The translations under genes were made by a program, and so were the position numbers. A stretch of 22,609 nt of DNA from Alphaproteobacteria bacterium (GTDB lineage: Bacteria; Pseudomonadota; Alphaproteobacteria; Geminicoccales; Geminicoccaceae): contig JALSGW010000140.1 of the NCBI GenBank assembly GCA_026982585.1, positions 1 through 22,609 on the forward strand, given 5' to 3'. The notes beneath the pieces were generated by a model, which was not told where the DNA came from, made no database searches, and was given only the letters and a program-made list of their open reading frames with translations. Shown here piece by piece: positions 6,931-14,747 of this stretch. Numbering within the stretch: position 1 is the first letter of the stretch; every line of letters begins with the position of its first letter.

Positions 6931-7940
6931 GCCGCGCTTGCGCCGCTCGGCCATCCCCGTGCCGGGCGCAGGACGCCGACCCGGATGCCGGCGTGGTTGA
7001 AGACCTCTCGCTGCAAAAAGGCAAGCGCCGCGCGCTGATCCCGCCACAGACCCAGATGCGCGAGCGCGGCCGCCACCGCCACTTCGGCGGCGCGTGCGGC
7101 GCCGTCCTCCACCTTGAGCGCAAGCCCCACGCCGGCTTCGGGAAAGAAACCCAGATAGACCCCCTCCGCTCCCTCCTTCACCACGCCAGCGGGGAGCGCC
7201 CGCAGCAGCCGCGTGGTCGCCCGCCCCTCGCCGCCGACCAGCTCGGGATGGCGGCGGCAGGCCCGCAGGATTTGCACCCGAGCCGCCCGCTCTGCGCGGC
7301 TGAGCCCCACCCCGCAGGCAAAGCGCGCCGCCAAGAGGGCCAGCGCCCGCAGCCGAAACGGCCAGGTGGGCACCCCGCAGCCGTCCACCGCCGCTTGGGC
7401 GACCGGATCCTCCCCGGCGAGCCGAACCAGGAGCGCGAGAATGCCCTCTTGCACCGGATGGTGCACCTGTGCGTAGCCGCTTGGGGGCAGATCCAGCAGC
7501 CGGGTCCAGGTGAGCATGCCGGCGTGTTTGCCCGAGCAGTTGTTGTGCAACCGGGAGGGTTCTCTTCCCTCCCGTGCGAGCCGCTGCGCGGCCTTTTGGG
7601 ACAGGGGCGGGTGCGGGGCGCAGACCAGATGGCTGGGATCGAGCCCGAGCCGCGCAAGCCAGGCCCGAACCAGGCGCACGTGGCGCTCTTCGCCGGCATG
7701 GGAGGCGCAGGCGAGCGCGAGCTCTTCCAGGGACAGGCCGAAGCGGTGCAAGCCGCCCTGGGCGACCCAGGGCAGGGCCTGGATCGGTTTGATCGCGGAG
7801 CGGGGATAGACCGGCAGGTCCGCATCCCCCACCACAAGCCGGACGGCGCCCTCGGCCGTGCACGCCATGAGATGCACCCGATGGCGGCTTTCCACCACAT
7901 CCCCGCGCCACAGTTCCACCGCCACCGGGGCCGTCCTCAC
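6927..7940 (-). CDS. L-asparaginase II (Rhizobium etli type)
   Basis: A 337-residue protein of the Asparaginase_II family (Pfam PF06089), which hydrolyses asparagine to aspartate and ammonia by a serine/lysine mechanism unlike the E. coli enzymes. With the start chosen here the catalytic set falls at S48 and K51 (YPRSAIKP), S80 (CASHAGE), C135 and K138 (HNNCSGKH), and D186 and C188 (DGCGVP). To my recollection these match the R. etli ReAV residues almost number for number. I chose GTG 7940 for that reason and because GGGAGG stands five bases upstream on the minus strand. An upstream ATG at 8003 would add 21 residues and lacks a ribosome site. The stop overlaps the rnhB start (ATGA). It is divergent from the glutamine-synthetase-like gene, with 80 bp between, suggesting shared amide-nitrogen metabolism. 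Confidence 0.92.
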   Translation of the reverse strand: MRTAPVAVELWRGDVVESRHRVHLMACTAEGAVRLVVGDADLPVYPRSAIKPIQALPWVAQGGLHRFGLSLEELALACASHAGEERHVRLVRAWLARLGLDPSHLVCAPHPPLSQKAAQRLAREGREPSRLHNNCSGKHAGMLTWTRLLDLPPSGYAQVHHPVQEGILALLVRLAGEDPVAQAAVDGCGVPTWPFRLRALALLAARFACGVGLSRAERAARVQILRACRRHPELVGGEGRATTRLLRALPAGVVKEGAEGVYLGFFPEAGVGLALKVEDGAARAAEVAVAAALAHLGLWRDQRAALAFLQREVFNHAGIRVGVLRPARGWPSGASAA

Positions 7941-7945
7941 CGTCG

Positions 7946-7951
7946 CCTCCC
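7946..7951 (-). promoter_or_regulatory. Ribosome binding site deciding the asparaginase start
   Basis: Reads GGGAGG on the minus strand, five bases before GTG 7940. It favours this start over the upstream ATG at 8003, whose leader has no purine-rich site. Confidence 0.6.
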
Positions 7952-8020
7952 GGCTGGACGGAACGCCCGTTCGCGGCCAGGATGGCGCCGCTGCTGCGAC
8001 CATGAGGAGGCACGCGGATC

Positions 8021-9379
8021 ATGGGGACCACGTTGAGCTTCGAGGAGCTCGAGGAACTCGTCGGCACCGGCGACATCGACACGGTGGTCGCCGCTTTCAC
8101 CGACATGCAGGGACGGCTGGTCGGCAAGCGCGTCACCGGATCCTACTTCCTCAAGGCGGTGCACAAGGAGTGGCACGCCTGCGACTATCTGCTCGCCTTG
8201 GACATGGAGATGGAGCCGGTGCCGGGCTTTCGGGTCGCCTCCTGGGACAAGGGCTACGGCGATTTCGCCATCCGCCCGGATCTCAAGACGCTGCGCCGCA
8301 TTCCCTGGCTGCCCGGCACCGCGCTGGTCCTGGGCGACGTCTGCAACCACCACGGCGAGGAGCTGGCCCACAGCCCGCGCACCATCCTCAAGCGCCAGCT
8401 GGAGCGTCTCGCACAGCGCGGATTGTACGCCAAGATGGCCTCCGAACTGGAGTTCTACGTCTTCGACGACGACTTCCGCAGCTGCCGCGAGAAGAACTAC
8501 GAGAACCTCCGCACCGCCGGCTGGTACATCGAGGACTATCACGTCTTCGAGACCACCAAGCGGGAGCCGCTGCTGCGCACCGTCCGCAACCACATGGAGG
8601 CGGCGGGCATCCCGGTGGAGTTCTCGAAGGGCGAGTGGGGGCCCGGCCAGGAAGAGCTCAACCTGGTCTACGCCGAGGCCCTGGAGATGGCCGACCGGCA
8701 CGTGATCTACAAGAACGGTGTGAAGGAAATCGCCTATCTGCAGGGCAAGGCGGTCACCTTCATGGCCAAGTGGCGCAAGGATCTCGCCGGCAATTCCTGT
8801 CATATCCACGCGAGCCTCTGGCGGCGGGACGGCGAGCGGCCGGCCTTCGTCGACGAGCAAGGGCGGGAGACCGCGCTCTTCCGCCAGTTCCTCGCCGGCC
8901 AGCTGGCGCTCGCCCGGGAGTACTGCCTGTTCCTGGCGCCCTATGTGAATTCCTACAAGCGGTTCCAGGCGGGCTCCTTCGCCCCCACCCATATCGTCTG
9001 GAGCCGGGACAACCGCACCGCCGGCTTCCGGGTGGTCGGCCACGGTCCCTCCACCCGGGTGGAGTGTCGCATGGCGGGCGCCGATGTGAACCCCTATCTG
9101 GCCTACGCCGCCCTCATCGCCGCCGGCCTGCACGGCATCGAGCAAGAGCTCGATCCCGGGCCCGAGTTCCGCGGCGATGCCTACCGGCGCGAGGAGCTGC
9201 CGTCCTTGCCCAGGACCCTGCGCGAGGCGGCCGATCTCCTGGACCGTTCCGAGGCGCTGCGCGCGGCGTTCGGGGACGAGGTGGTGGACCATTACGTGCA
9301 TGCCGCACGCTGGGAAGTTTCGGTCTTCGACCAGGCGGTGACCGACTGGGAACGCATCCGCTATTTCGAGCGCGCGTGA
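8021..9379 (+). CDS. Glutamine synthetase family gamma-glutamyl ligase
   Basis: A 452-residue member of the class I glutamine synthetase superfamily, which joins glutamate to ammonia or an amine using ATP. Typical blocks are ASELEFYVFDDD (E142, E144, metal site), GPGQEELNLVYAEALEMADRHVIYKNGVKEIA, NSCHIHASLW (H261, H263), NSYKRFQAGSFAPTHIVWSRDNRTAGFR and RVECRMAGADVNPYLAYAALIAAG. The regulatory adenylylation loop of true GlnA (NLYDLPPEE) is absent. The overall look is closer to PuuA (gamma-glutamylputrescine), gamma-glutamylethanolamide or gamma-glutamylisopropylamide synthetases. The amine substrate cannot be told from sequence; the agmatinase 5 kb away makes a polyamine conceivable but is weak evidence. 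ATG 8021 has GAGGAGG at 8004-8010. The cobalamin operon starts 57 bp downstream on the same strand. Confidence 0.88.
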   Translation: MGTTLSFEELEELVGTGDIDTVVAAFTDMQGRLVGKRVTGSYFLKAVHKEWHACDYLLALDMEMEPVPGFRVASWDKGYGDFAIRPDLKTLRRIPWLPGTALVLGDVCNHHGEELAHSPRTILKRQLERLAQRGLYAKMASELEFYVFDDDFRSCREKNYENLRTAGWYIEDYHVFETTKREPLLRTVRNHMEAAGIPVEFSKGEWGPGQEELNLVYAEALEMADRHVIYKNGVKEIAYLQGKAVTFMAKWRKDLAGNSCHIHASLWRRDGERPAFVDEQGRETALFRQFLAGQLALAREYCLFLAPYVNSYKRFQAGSFAPTHIVWSRDNRTAGFRVVGHGPSTRVECRMAGADVNPYLAYAALIAAGLHGIEQELDPGPEFRGDAYRREELPSLPRTLREAADLLDRSEALRAAFGDEVVDHYVHAARWEVSVFDQAVTDWERIRYFERA

Positions 9380-9436
9380 GGACCGTGCGGCGGCCGGGGT
9401 GCTGGGCGTCGGGGTATCGTTTGTGGGGAGAGGACG

Positions 9437-10408
9437 GTGGGCGCAACCGGGGTTCTCATCTGCGGCCACGGCAGCCGTGATGCCGAGGGATGTCGGGAGT
9501 TCGCGGCGCTGGTCGGGCGGCTGCGCGCGGAGCTTCGGGAATGGCCGGTGGAGCTCGCCTACCTCGAGTTCGCCCGGCCCATCCTCAGGGAGGGTCTCGA
9601 GGCCCTGCGCAGCCGGGGGGTGGAGCGGGTGCTGGCGGTGCCCGGCATGTTGTTCGCGGCCGGCCATGTCAAAAACGACATCCCCTCGGTGCTCCACCGC
9701 TACGCCCGCGAGCACGGGCTCGAGATCCGCATGGGGCGGGAGCTTGGCATCGACCCGCTGCTGCTCGAGGCGGCGCGGGACCGGATCGCCGAGGCGTTGG
9801 CGGCCTCGCGACGCCGGCTTGGCCTCGGCGACACCCTCCTTCTGGTGGTGGGGCGCGGCACCTCGGACAGCGACGCCAACGGCAATGTGGCCAAGGTCAT
9901 GCGCATGCTGTGGGAGGGCATGGGGTTCGCCCACGGCGAGGTGGCCTATTCGGGCGTCGCCCATCCCCGTACCGATGCGGCGCTGGCCCGGGCGGTGCGC
10001 CTCGGCCTGCCGCGCATCGTGGTCTTCCCCTACTTTCTCTTCACGGGCGTGCTGGTGCGGCGCATCTACGCCGCCGCCGACGCCGCGGCCGCCCGGCACC
10101 CGGAGGTGGAAATCCTCAAAGCACCCTATCTCAACGACCATCCCCACGTGATCCGCGTGTTCGCCGAGCGGGCGCGCGGGATCCTCGCGGACGACGTGAA
10201 CATGAACTGCCTGTTGTGCAAATACCGGGTGCGCATCCTCGGCCACGAGGACGATCACGGCGCCCCGCAACAGAGCCACCACCATCACGTGGAGGGAATC
10301 GGCACCGACCCCGAACCCCACCATCACCACCATCATCACCACCACCACGGCCATGCCGCGCCCGTCCACTCCCCCGCCACCGACGGCCGACGCGCCGGAT
10401 CCGGTTGA
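9437..10408 (+). CDS. cbiX: Sirohydrochlorin cobaltochelatase, long form with His-rich tail
   Basis: A 323-residue two-lobed CbiX that inserts cobalt into sirohydrochlorin, the committed step of early-insertion cobalamin synthesis. The first lobe carries the chelatase histidines H11 (CGHGSRD) and H77 (MLFAAGHVKND). The second lobe has the related but degenerate VVGRGTSDSDANGNVAK and PYFLFTGVLVRRI. The C-terminal extension holds MNCLLCKYR (C258, C261), the MxCxxC motif linked to an Fe-S centre in Bacillus CbiX. Then follow HHHH (281-284) and a run of ten histidines (295-304) plus GH, probably a cobalt or nickel reservoir. Start GTG 9437 follows GGGGAGAGG. The last 56 bp overlap the start of cbiC. 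The 57-bp gap to the upstream ligase gene leaves no space for a B12 riboswitch. Confidence 0.94.
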   Translation: MGATGVLICGHGSRDAEGCREFAALVGRLRAELREWPVELAYLEFARPILREGLEALRSRGVERVLAVPGMLFAAGHVKNDIPSVLHRYAREHGLEIRMGRELGIDPLLLEAARDRIAEALAASRRRLGLGDTLLLVVGRGTSDSDANGNVAKVMRMLWEGMGFAHGEVAYSGVAHPRTDAALARAVRLGLPRIVVFPYFLFTGVLVRRIYAAADAAAARHPEVEILKAPYLNDHPHVIRVFAERARGILADDVNMNCLLCKYRVRILGHEDDHGAPQQSHHHHVEGIGTDPEPHHHHHHHHHHGHAAPVHSPATDGRRAGSG

Positions 10409-11045
10409 GCCGTCGGGTGGTTCCTGGCTGCGCGATCCCGAGGCCATCGAGCGGCTGTCCCTGGCCCGCATCCGGGAAGAGGTGGAACTCGACGCCCTGC
10501 CCGCGGAGCTGCACGGGGTGGTGCTGCGGCTGGTCTATGCCTGCGCCTTGCCCGGGATCGTCGCCGATCTGCGCTGGTCGGGGCCGGTGGTGGCGAAGGC
10601 GCGGGCGGCGCTTCGGGCCGGTGCCCCGGTGCTGTGCGACGTGCGCATGGTGGCGGTCGGCATCCGGCGCCGGCACCTGCCCTGCGGCAATGCCGTGCTG
10701 TGTCCGGCGGCCGGAGAGGAGGCGGCGGCCCTCGCCCGGCGCATGCAAACCACCCGCAGCGCCGCCGGGGTGGAGCTGTGGCGGCCCCATCTGCACGGCG
10801 CGGTGGTGGCGATCGGCAATGCGCCCACCGCCCTCTTCCAGCTCCTCGCGCGGCTCCGGAGCTGGCCGGAGCGGCCCGCCGCCATTTTCGCCTTCCCGGT
10901 GGGGTTCGTGGGTGCACGGGAGAGCAAGCAGGCGCTGGTGGAGAGCGGCACCGACGTCCCCTTTTTGACCCTCTTGGGCCGCTTCGGAGGATCGGCCCTG
11001 GCCGCCGCCGCCGTCAATGCGGTGGTCGAGGAGGGTGCAGCATGA
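10353..11045 (+). CDS. cbiC: Precorrin-8X / cobalt-precorrin-8 methylmutase
   Basis: A 230-residue CbiC/CobH enzyme that moves a methyl group from C11 to C12 to give (cobalt-)cobyrinic acid. The match to Pseudomonas denitrificans CobH is clear: SWLRDPEAIERLSLARIREE, AGAPVLCDVRMVAVGI, LPCGNAVLC, TTRSAAGVELW, VVAIGNAPTALFQLL, PVGFVGARESKQAL, GGSALAAAAVNAV. The segment holding the catalytic His in CobH (RMVHACG, His43) reads RLVYACA here, so Tyr62 replaces it. Only ATG 10353 offers a normal start; it yields a Pro-rich 24-residue extension before the conserved part, lies inside the cbiX tail (56-bp overlap), and has no ribosome site, so translation probably depends on ribosomes from cbiX. The stop overlaps the next start as ATGA. 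Confidence 0.92.
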   Translation: MPRPSTPPPPTADAPDPVEPSGGSWLRDPEAIERLSLARIREEVELDALPAELHGVVLRLVYACALPGIVADLRWSGPVVAKARAALRAGAPVLCDVRMVAVGIRRRHLPCGNAVLCPAAGEEAAALARRMQTTRSAAGVELWRPHLHGAVVAIGNAPTALFQLLARLRSWPERPAAIFAFPVGFVGARESKQALVESGTDVPFLTLLGRFGGSALAAAAVNAVVEEGAA

Positions 11046-12250
11046 GCGCGCCCTGGCTGTTTGTGGTGGGGATCGGCGAGGATGGCGTCGCGGGTCTGTC
11101 GCCCCGGGCCCGGGCGGTGGTGGAGAACGCCGAGGTGCTGGTGGGAGGTGCGCGCCATCTGGCCATGGTTCCGCACGGCGCACCGGAGCGGCTGAGCTGG
11201 GAGCGGCCGATCGCACGCACCCTGGATGCGCTTTCCCGCCACCGGGGACGCAGGGTGGTGGTGCTGGCGAGCGGCGATCCCCTGTGGTTCGGGATCGGCC
11301 GTCTCATCCTCAGGCGGCTGCCGGCCGAGGAAGTGGAGATCATACCCAACCTCTCCGCCTTCCAGTGGGCCTGCTGCCGGCTGGGCTGGGCGCTCGAGGA
11401 GGTGGCGGCGGTGAGCCTGCACGGTCGTCCCATCGAACGGCTGCGCCGCCATCTGGCGCCCGGGGTGCGCCTCCTTCTTCTCACCGGATCCGGCGAGGAT
11501 CCCCCACGCATCGCCGCGCTGCTCCAAGAGGAGGGGCTCGGCCGCGCCGACATGTGGGTGATGGAGCGGCTCGGCGGTGCCGAGCGCATCTGGCACGGGC
11601 GGGTGCGCGAGGCGCCCGGGCGGCGTTTCGACGAACTCAACCTGGTGGCGCTCGCATTGCCGCGGGATGTGGAACTGCCGCGTGCCGCGCTGGTGCCGGG
11701 GCGCGAGGAGGAATTGTTTCTCCACGACGGGCTGATCACCAAGGCCGAGGTGCGGGCCGCCACCCTGGCCCGGCTGCGCCCTCAGCCGGGCCAGCTGTTG
11801 TGGGACGTGGGGGCGGGCTCGGGTGCGGTGGCCATCGAGTGGCTCAGAGCGGGGTCGGACATGCGCGCCCTGGCGGTGGAACAACGCGCCGAGCGGGTCG
11901 CGCGCATCCGCGAGAACGCGCGGGCCTTCGGGGTGCCGGAGCTCGTGGTGATCCACGGTCGGGCGCCCGAGGCGCTGCGCGAGCAAACGGCTCCGGATGC
12001 GGTGTTCATCGGCGGCGGGCTCGAGGATCCGGAGCTCGTGGCGTGTTGTTATGAGCGCCTGCGGCCGTGCGGGCGACTGGTGGCGAATGCCGTCACGCCT
12101 GCGGGCGAGGAGTCCCTGCTCTACGCCTGGCGACGCTTCGGCGGGTCGCTCTATCGGCTGCAGGTGAGCCGCGCCGAGCCGGCGGGCGGCACGGTGCTGT
12201 GGCGCGCCCAGGCGCCCGTCACCCAATTGCTGCTGGTGAAACCGGCATGA
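11042..12250 (+). CDS. cbiET: Precorrin-6Y C5,15-methyltransferase (CbiE-CbiT fusion)
   Basis: A 402-residue fusion that methylates C5 and C15 and removes the acetate side-chain carboxyl of ring C, giving precorrin-8 or its cobalt form. The N-terminal half (about 1-200) is a CbiE tetrapyrrole methylase: FVVGIGEDGVAGLSPRAR, VVVLASGDPLWFGIG, VEIIPNLSAFQWACCRLGW. The C-terminal half (from about 220) is CbiT: FLHDGLITKAEVRAATLARLRP, then the AdoMet loop LWDVGAGSGAVAIEWL near residue 256, and PDAVFIGGGLEDPELV. This fused form is also called CobL. It starts at ATG 11042 overlapping the cbiC stop and ends at TGA 12250 overlapping the cbiL start, both as ATGA. Confidence 0.95.
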   Translation: MSAPWLFVVGIGEDGVAGLSPRARAVVENAEVLVGGARHLAMVPHGAPERLSWERPIARTLDALSRHRGRRVVVLASGDPLWFGIGRLILRRLPAEEVEIIPNLSAFQWACCRLGWALEEVAAVSLHGRPIERLRRHLAPGVRLLLLTGSGEDPPRIAALLQEEGLGRADMWVMERLGGAERIWHGRVREAPGRRFDELNLVALALPRDVELPRAALVPGREEELFLHDGLITKAEVRAATLARLRPQPGQLLWDVGAGSGAVAIEWLRAGSDMRALAVEQRAERVARIRENARAFGVPELVVIHGRAPEALREQTAPDAVFIGGGLEDPELVACCYERLRPCGRLVANAVTPAGEESLLYAWRRFGGSLYRLQVSRAEPAGGTVLWRAQAPVTQLLLVKPA

Positions 12251-12954
12251 CGGGCCGGCTGGTGGTGGTCGGGGTGGGGCCGGGCGATCCGGCGCTGCTC
12301 ACCGAGCGGGCCCGCACCGTGCTGGCGCGCGCCGGGGTGGTGGCGGCGGTGCATCGCGCCGGTCGGCCCGCGCGCGCCCTCAAGCTGGCCGCACCGCATC
12401 TGGCGGAAGGGGCGGACCGGCTGCTGTTCGCCTGGCATCACGGCTGGTCTACGGAGGAGCGGGCGCGGTTCTACGATGGCATCGCCGCCGCGCTGGGCTC
12501 CCGCGTGGAAGCGGGCGAGGAGGTGGCGCTGCTGGCCCTCGGCGATCCCCTCTTCTACGCCGCCGCCGCGCGGGTGGCCGAACGGCTCCGGGGCCGGTGT
12601 CCGATCGAGCTGGTGCCGGGGATCAGCGCCTGGCAGGCGGCGGCCGCGGAGGCCGGGATTCATCTCGCCCTCGGCGACGATGTGGTGGTGGTGGTGCCGG
12701 CCACCCTGCCGGATGCCCGCATCGAGGCGGCGCTGCGGCTCGCGGATGTGGCGGTGGTGGTGAAGCTGGGCCGCCACGGCGCACGGTTGTTGCGCCTGCT
12801 CGCGCGGCTCGGACTTGTGGAGCGGGCCTTTTTTGCGGCGGAGCTCGGCGGCGCGGAGCGGCGTCTGGTGCCGCTCGCACCGGGCGATGCGCCGGCCTTG
12901 GACGAGATCCCCTATATGTCGCTGGTGGTGGTGCGGCCCGGGAGGGGGGCATGA
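12247..12954 (+). CDS. cbiL: Precorrin-2 / cobalt-factor II C20-methyltransferase
   Basis: A 235-residue tetrapyrrole methylase that adds the C20 methyl group, the first methylation after cobalt insertion. Motifs in order are VVGVGPGDPALLTERA, VALLALGDPLFYAAAARVAERL, IELVPGISAWQAAAAEAG and VAVVVKLGRHGARLLRLLARLGL. The GDPLFY loop and the VKLGRH segment (usually VMKVGR or similar) point to CbiL/CobI rather than the other methylases nearby. Slightly shorter than many CbiL proteins but complete at both ends. It is joined by ATGA overlaps to cbiET upstream and to the cbiG-cbiH fusion downstream. Confidence 0.9.
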   Translation: MTGRLVVVGVGPGDPALLTERARTVLARAGVVAAVHRAGRPARALKLAAPHLAEGADRLLFAWHHGWSTEERARFYDGIAAALGSRVEAGEEVALLALGDPLFYAAAARVAERLRGRCPIELVPGISAWQAAAAEAGIHLALGDDVVVVVPATLPDARIEAALRLADVAVVVKLGRHGARLLRLLARLGLVERAFFAAELGGAERRLVPLAPGDAPALDEIPYMSLVVVRPGRGA

Positions 12955-14747
12955 GGCCCGCGGTGGTGTGGCTCCATCCAAGCGACCGGGCGATCGCCGG
13001 GCGGCTTGCGGCGGCCCTGGACGGGCTCGTCCACGGCCCTGAGGGGGACGGCGCGGGCGCGGACGTCGTCTTCGCCCGTCTCGCGCCCCATCTGCGGCAG
13101 CTGTTCCGGACCGGAACGCCGATCCTGGCCCTGTGCGCGAGCGGGATCGTGGTGCGGGCGCTCGGGGCGCTGCTCGAAGACAAGCGCGAGGAGCCGCCGG
13201 TGGTGGTGGTGGAGCGCACCGGTCGCTTCGTGGTGCCGCTGCTCGGCGCCCATCGCGGCGGCCTTGCGCTTGCGCGGCGGGCGGCGCAGGCGCTGGGCGC
13301 GGAGGTGGTGGCCAGCACCGCCAGCGAGGCCCGCTTCGGTGTGGCGCTGGACGCACCGCCGGAGGGCTGGCGGATCGGCGCTGGGACACGGGTTGAGGCC
13401 TTTGTGGCGCGGCTTCTTCGGGGCGATCGGCTGCGGCTCGTGGACGAGACCGGATGCGGGGAATGGCTTCGCGATTCCCAGCTGCCGTGGGACGAGGGGG
13501 GCGAGCTCGAGCTGCGCATATCGGTGCGCGCCCAGGAGCCGCGGCGGGATGTGCTGGTCTACCATCCGCCCCTGCTCGCCCTTGGCGTGGGTTGCGTGCG
13601 CGGGGCCTGCCCGCGGGCGCTCCGCACATGGGTCGAGGAGGCTCTGGAGGAGGCCGGATTCGCCCGTGAAGCGGTCGCACTGGTGGCCACCATCGATCTC
13701 AAGGAGGCGGAGCCCGCCATCCACGAGCTCGCGGCCGCGCTCGGGGTTCCGGTGCGGTTGTTCGCCCCTGAGGAGCTCAGAGCGTTCGAGCCGCGGCTCA
13801 GCCGTCCCTCCCAAGCGGTGCGGCGCGCGGTGGGGGTGGCGGGGGTGGCCGAGGCGGCGGCGCTGGCCGCGGCGGGGCCGGAGGCGGAACTGGTCCTGCC
13901 CAAGCGCATCGGCCCTGGGGTGACCCTTGCGGTGGCACGGGCGCGCCGTCCCATCGAGGCGTCCCGGGTGGGACGCGCCCGCGGCGAGCTTCGGCTGGTG
14001 GGAATCGGGCCGGGCGATCCGGCCGCCCTTACCCAGGCCGCGCTTCGCGCCCTTTCCGATGCCGAGGTGATCGTCGGCTACCGCGGCTATCTGGATCGTC
14101 TCGGCCGCCTCGCCCAAGGGCGGGCGCTGCGCCGGTTCGCGATCGGGGAGGAGATGGAACGCTGCCGGGCGGCGCTCGAGGAGGCGGCGGCAGGCCGCAG
14201 GGTGGCGCTGGTCTCCTCGGGCGATCCGGGCATCTACGCCATGGCCTCGCCCCTTTTCGAACTGCTCGACCAAGAGGGGGAGGCTCGGCCCGCCTGGCGC
14301 CAGCTGCAGATCGAGGTGGTCCCCGGCATCTCCGCCTTCCAGGAGGCGGCGGCCCGCACCGGTGCCCTGCTCGGCCACGACTTCTGCCTGATCTCGCTCT
14401 CCGACCTGCTCACCCCCAAAGAGCGCATCCTCGCGCGGGTGCGGGCCGCCGCCGCCACCGACCTGCTGCTCGCCCTCTACAATCCGGCCTCGCGACGGCG
14501 GCGCCGGCTGCTCGCCGAGGTGCACCGCGAGCTGCTCGCCCAGCGCCCCGGCGACACCCCCGCGGTGTTCGCCCGCAAACTCGGCCAGCCGGGGGAGGAA
14601 TGCGCGGTCACCACCCTCGCCGCCCTGCCGCTTGCGCGGGTGGACATGCACAGTCTGCTCTTGATCGGCAACCGGCACAGCCGGATGGTGCGGATGGCCG
14701 ACGGTTCGCTGCGGCTCTACACGCCAAGAGGATATGGGGCGTCATGA
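12951..14747 (+). CDS. CbiG-CbiH fusion: cobalt-precorrin-5A hydrolase / precorrin-3B C17-methyltransferase
   Basis: A 598-residue two-part enzyme. Residues 1 to about 335 are CbiG, which opens the delta-lactone and releases the two-carbon fragment: TPILALCASGIVVRALGALLEDKREEPPVVVV, RFVVPLLGAHRGGLALARRAA, and a C-terminal CbiG part ALGVGCVRGACPRALRTWVEEAL with VATIDLKEAEPAIHELAAALGVPVRLF. From about 343 comes CbiH/CobJ, which methylates C17 and contracts the ring: RLVGIGPGDPAALTQAALRAL, VIVGYRGYLDRL, ALVSSGDPGIYAMASPLFELL, VVPGISAFQEAAARTGALLGHDFCLISLSDLLTP, LALYNPASRRR. The usual SGHxGGAN of CbiG reads GAHRGGLA. Such fusions are known in cobalamin clusters. A CbiG domain implies the cobalt-first route. 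ATGA overlaps join it to cbiL and cbiF. Confidence 0.93.
   Translation: MRPAVVWLHPSDRAIAGRLAAALDGLVHGPEGDGAGADVVFARLAPHLRQLFRTGTPILALCASGIVVRALGALLEDKREEPPVVVVERTGRFVVPLLGAHRGGLALARRAAQALGAEVVASTASEARFGVALDAPPEGWRIGAGTRVEAFVARLLRGDRLRLVDETGCGEWLRDSQLPWDEGGELELRISVRAQEPRRDVLVYHPPLLALGVGCVRGACPRALRTWVEEALEEAGFAREAVALVATIDLKEAEPAIHELAAALGVPVRLFAPEELRAFEPRLSRPSQAVRRAVGVAGVAEAAALAAAGPEAELVLPKRIGPGVTLAVARARRPIEASRVGRARGELRLVGIGPGDPAALTQAALRALSDAEVIVGYRGYLDRLGRLAQGRALRRFAIGEEMERCRAALEEAAAGRRVALVSSGDPGIYAMASPLFELLDQEGEARPAWRQLQIEVVPGISAFQEAAARTGALLGHDFCLISLSDLLTPKERILARVRAAAATDLLLALYNPASRRRRRLLAEVHRELLAQRPGDTPAVFARKLGQPGEECAVTTLAALPLARVDMHSLLLIGNRHSRMVRMADGSLRLYTPRGYGAS

Noticed and set aside
7983..7998. 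Sigma54-like GG-N10-GC (TGGCGCCGCTGCTGC) upstream of the ligase gene
   Set aside because: It matches the consensus poorly outside GG/GC, and the implied transcript start near 8008 would fall inside the ribosome site at 8004-8010. Easily due to chance in GC-rich DNA.
9380..9436. Cobalamin riboswitch in front of cbiX
   Set aside because: The gap is only 57 bp and no B12-box-like sequence is visible there.
10323..10352. CAC/CAT run as a cloning-tag artefact or transferred element
   Set aside because: It lies in frame at the C-terminus of a long-form CbiX, where His-rich tails are known. No vector-like sequence surrounds it.
7937..10471. Minus-strand open frame of over 800 codons
   Set aside because: Antisense to the glutamine-synthetase-like gene and cbiX, both with clear conserved motifs. 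Rich in His, Pro, Gly and Arg; no family resemblance.
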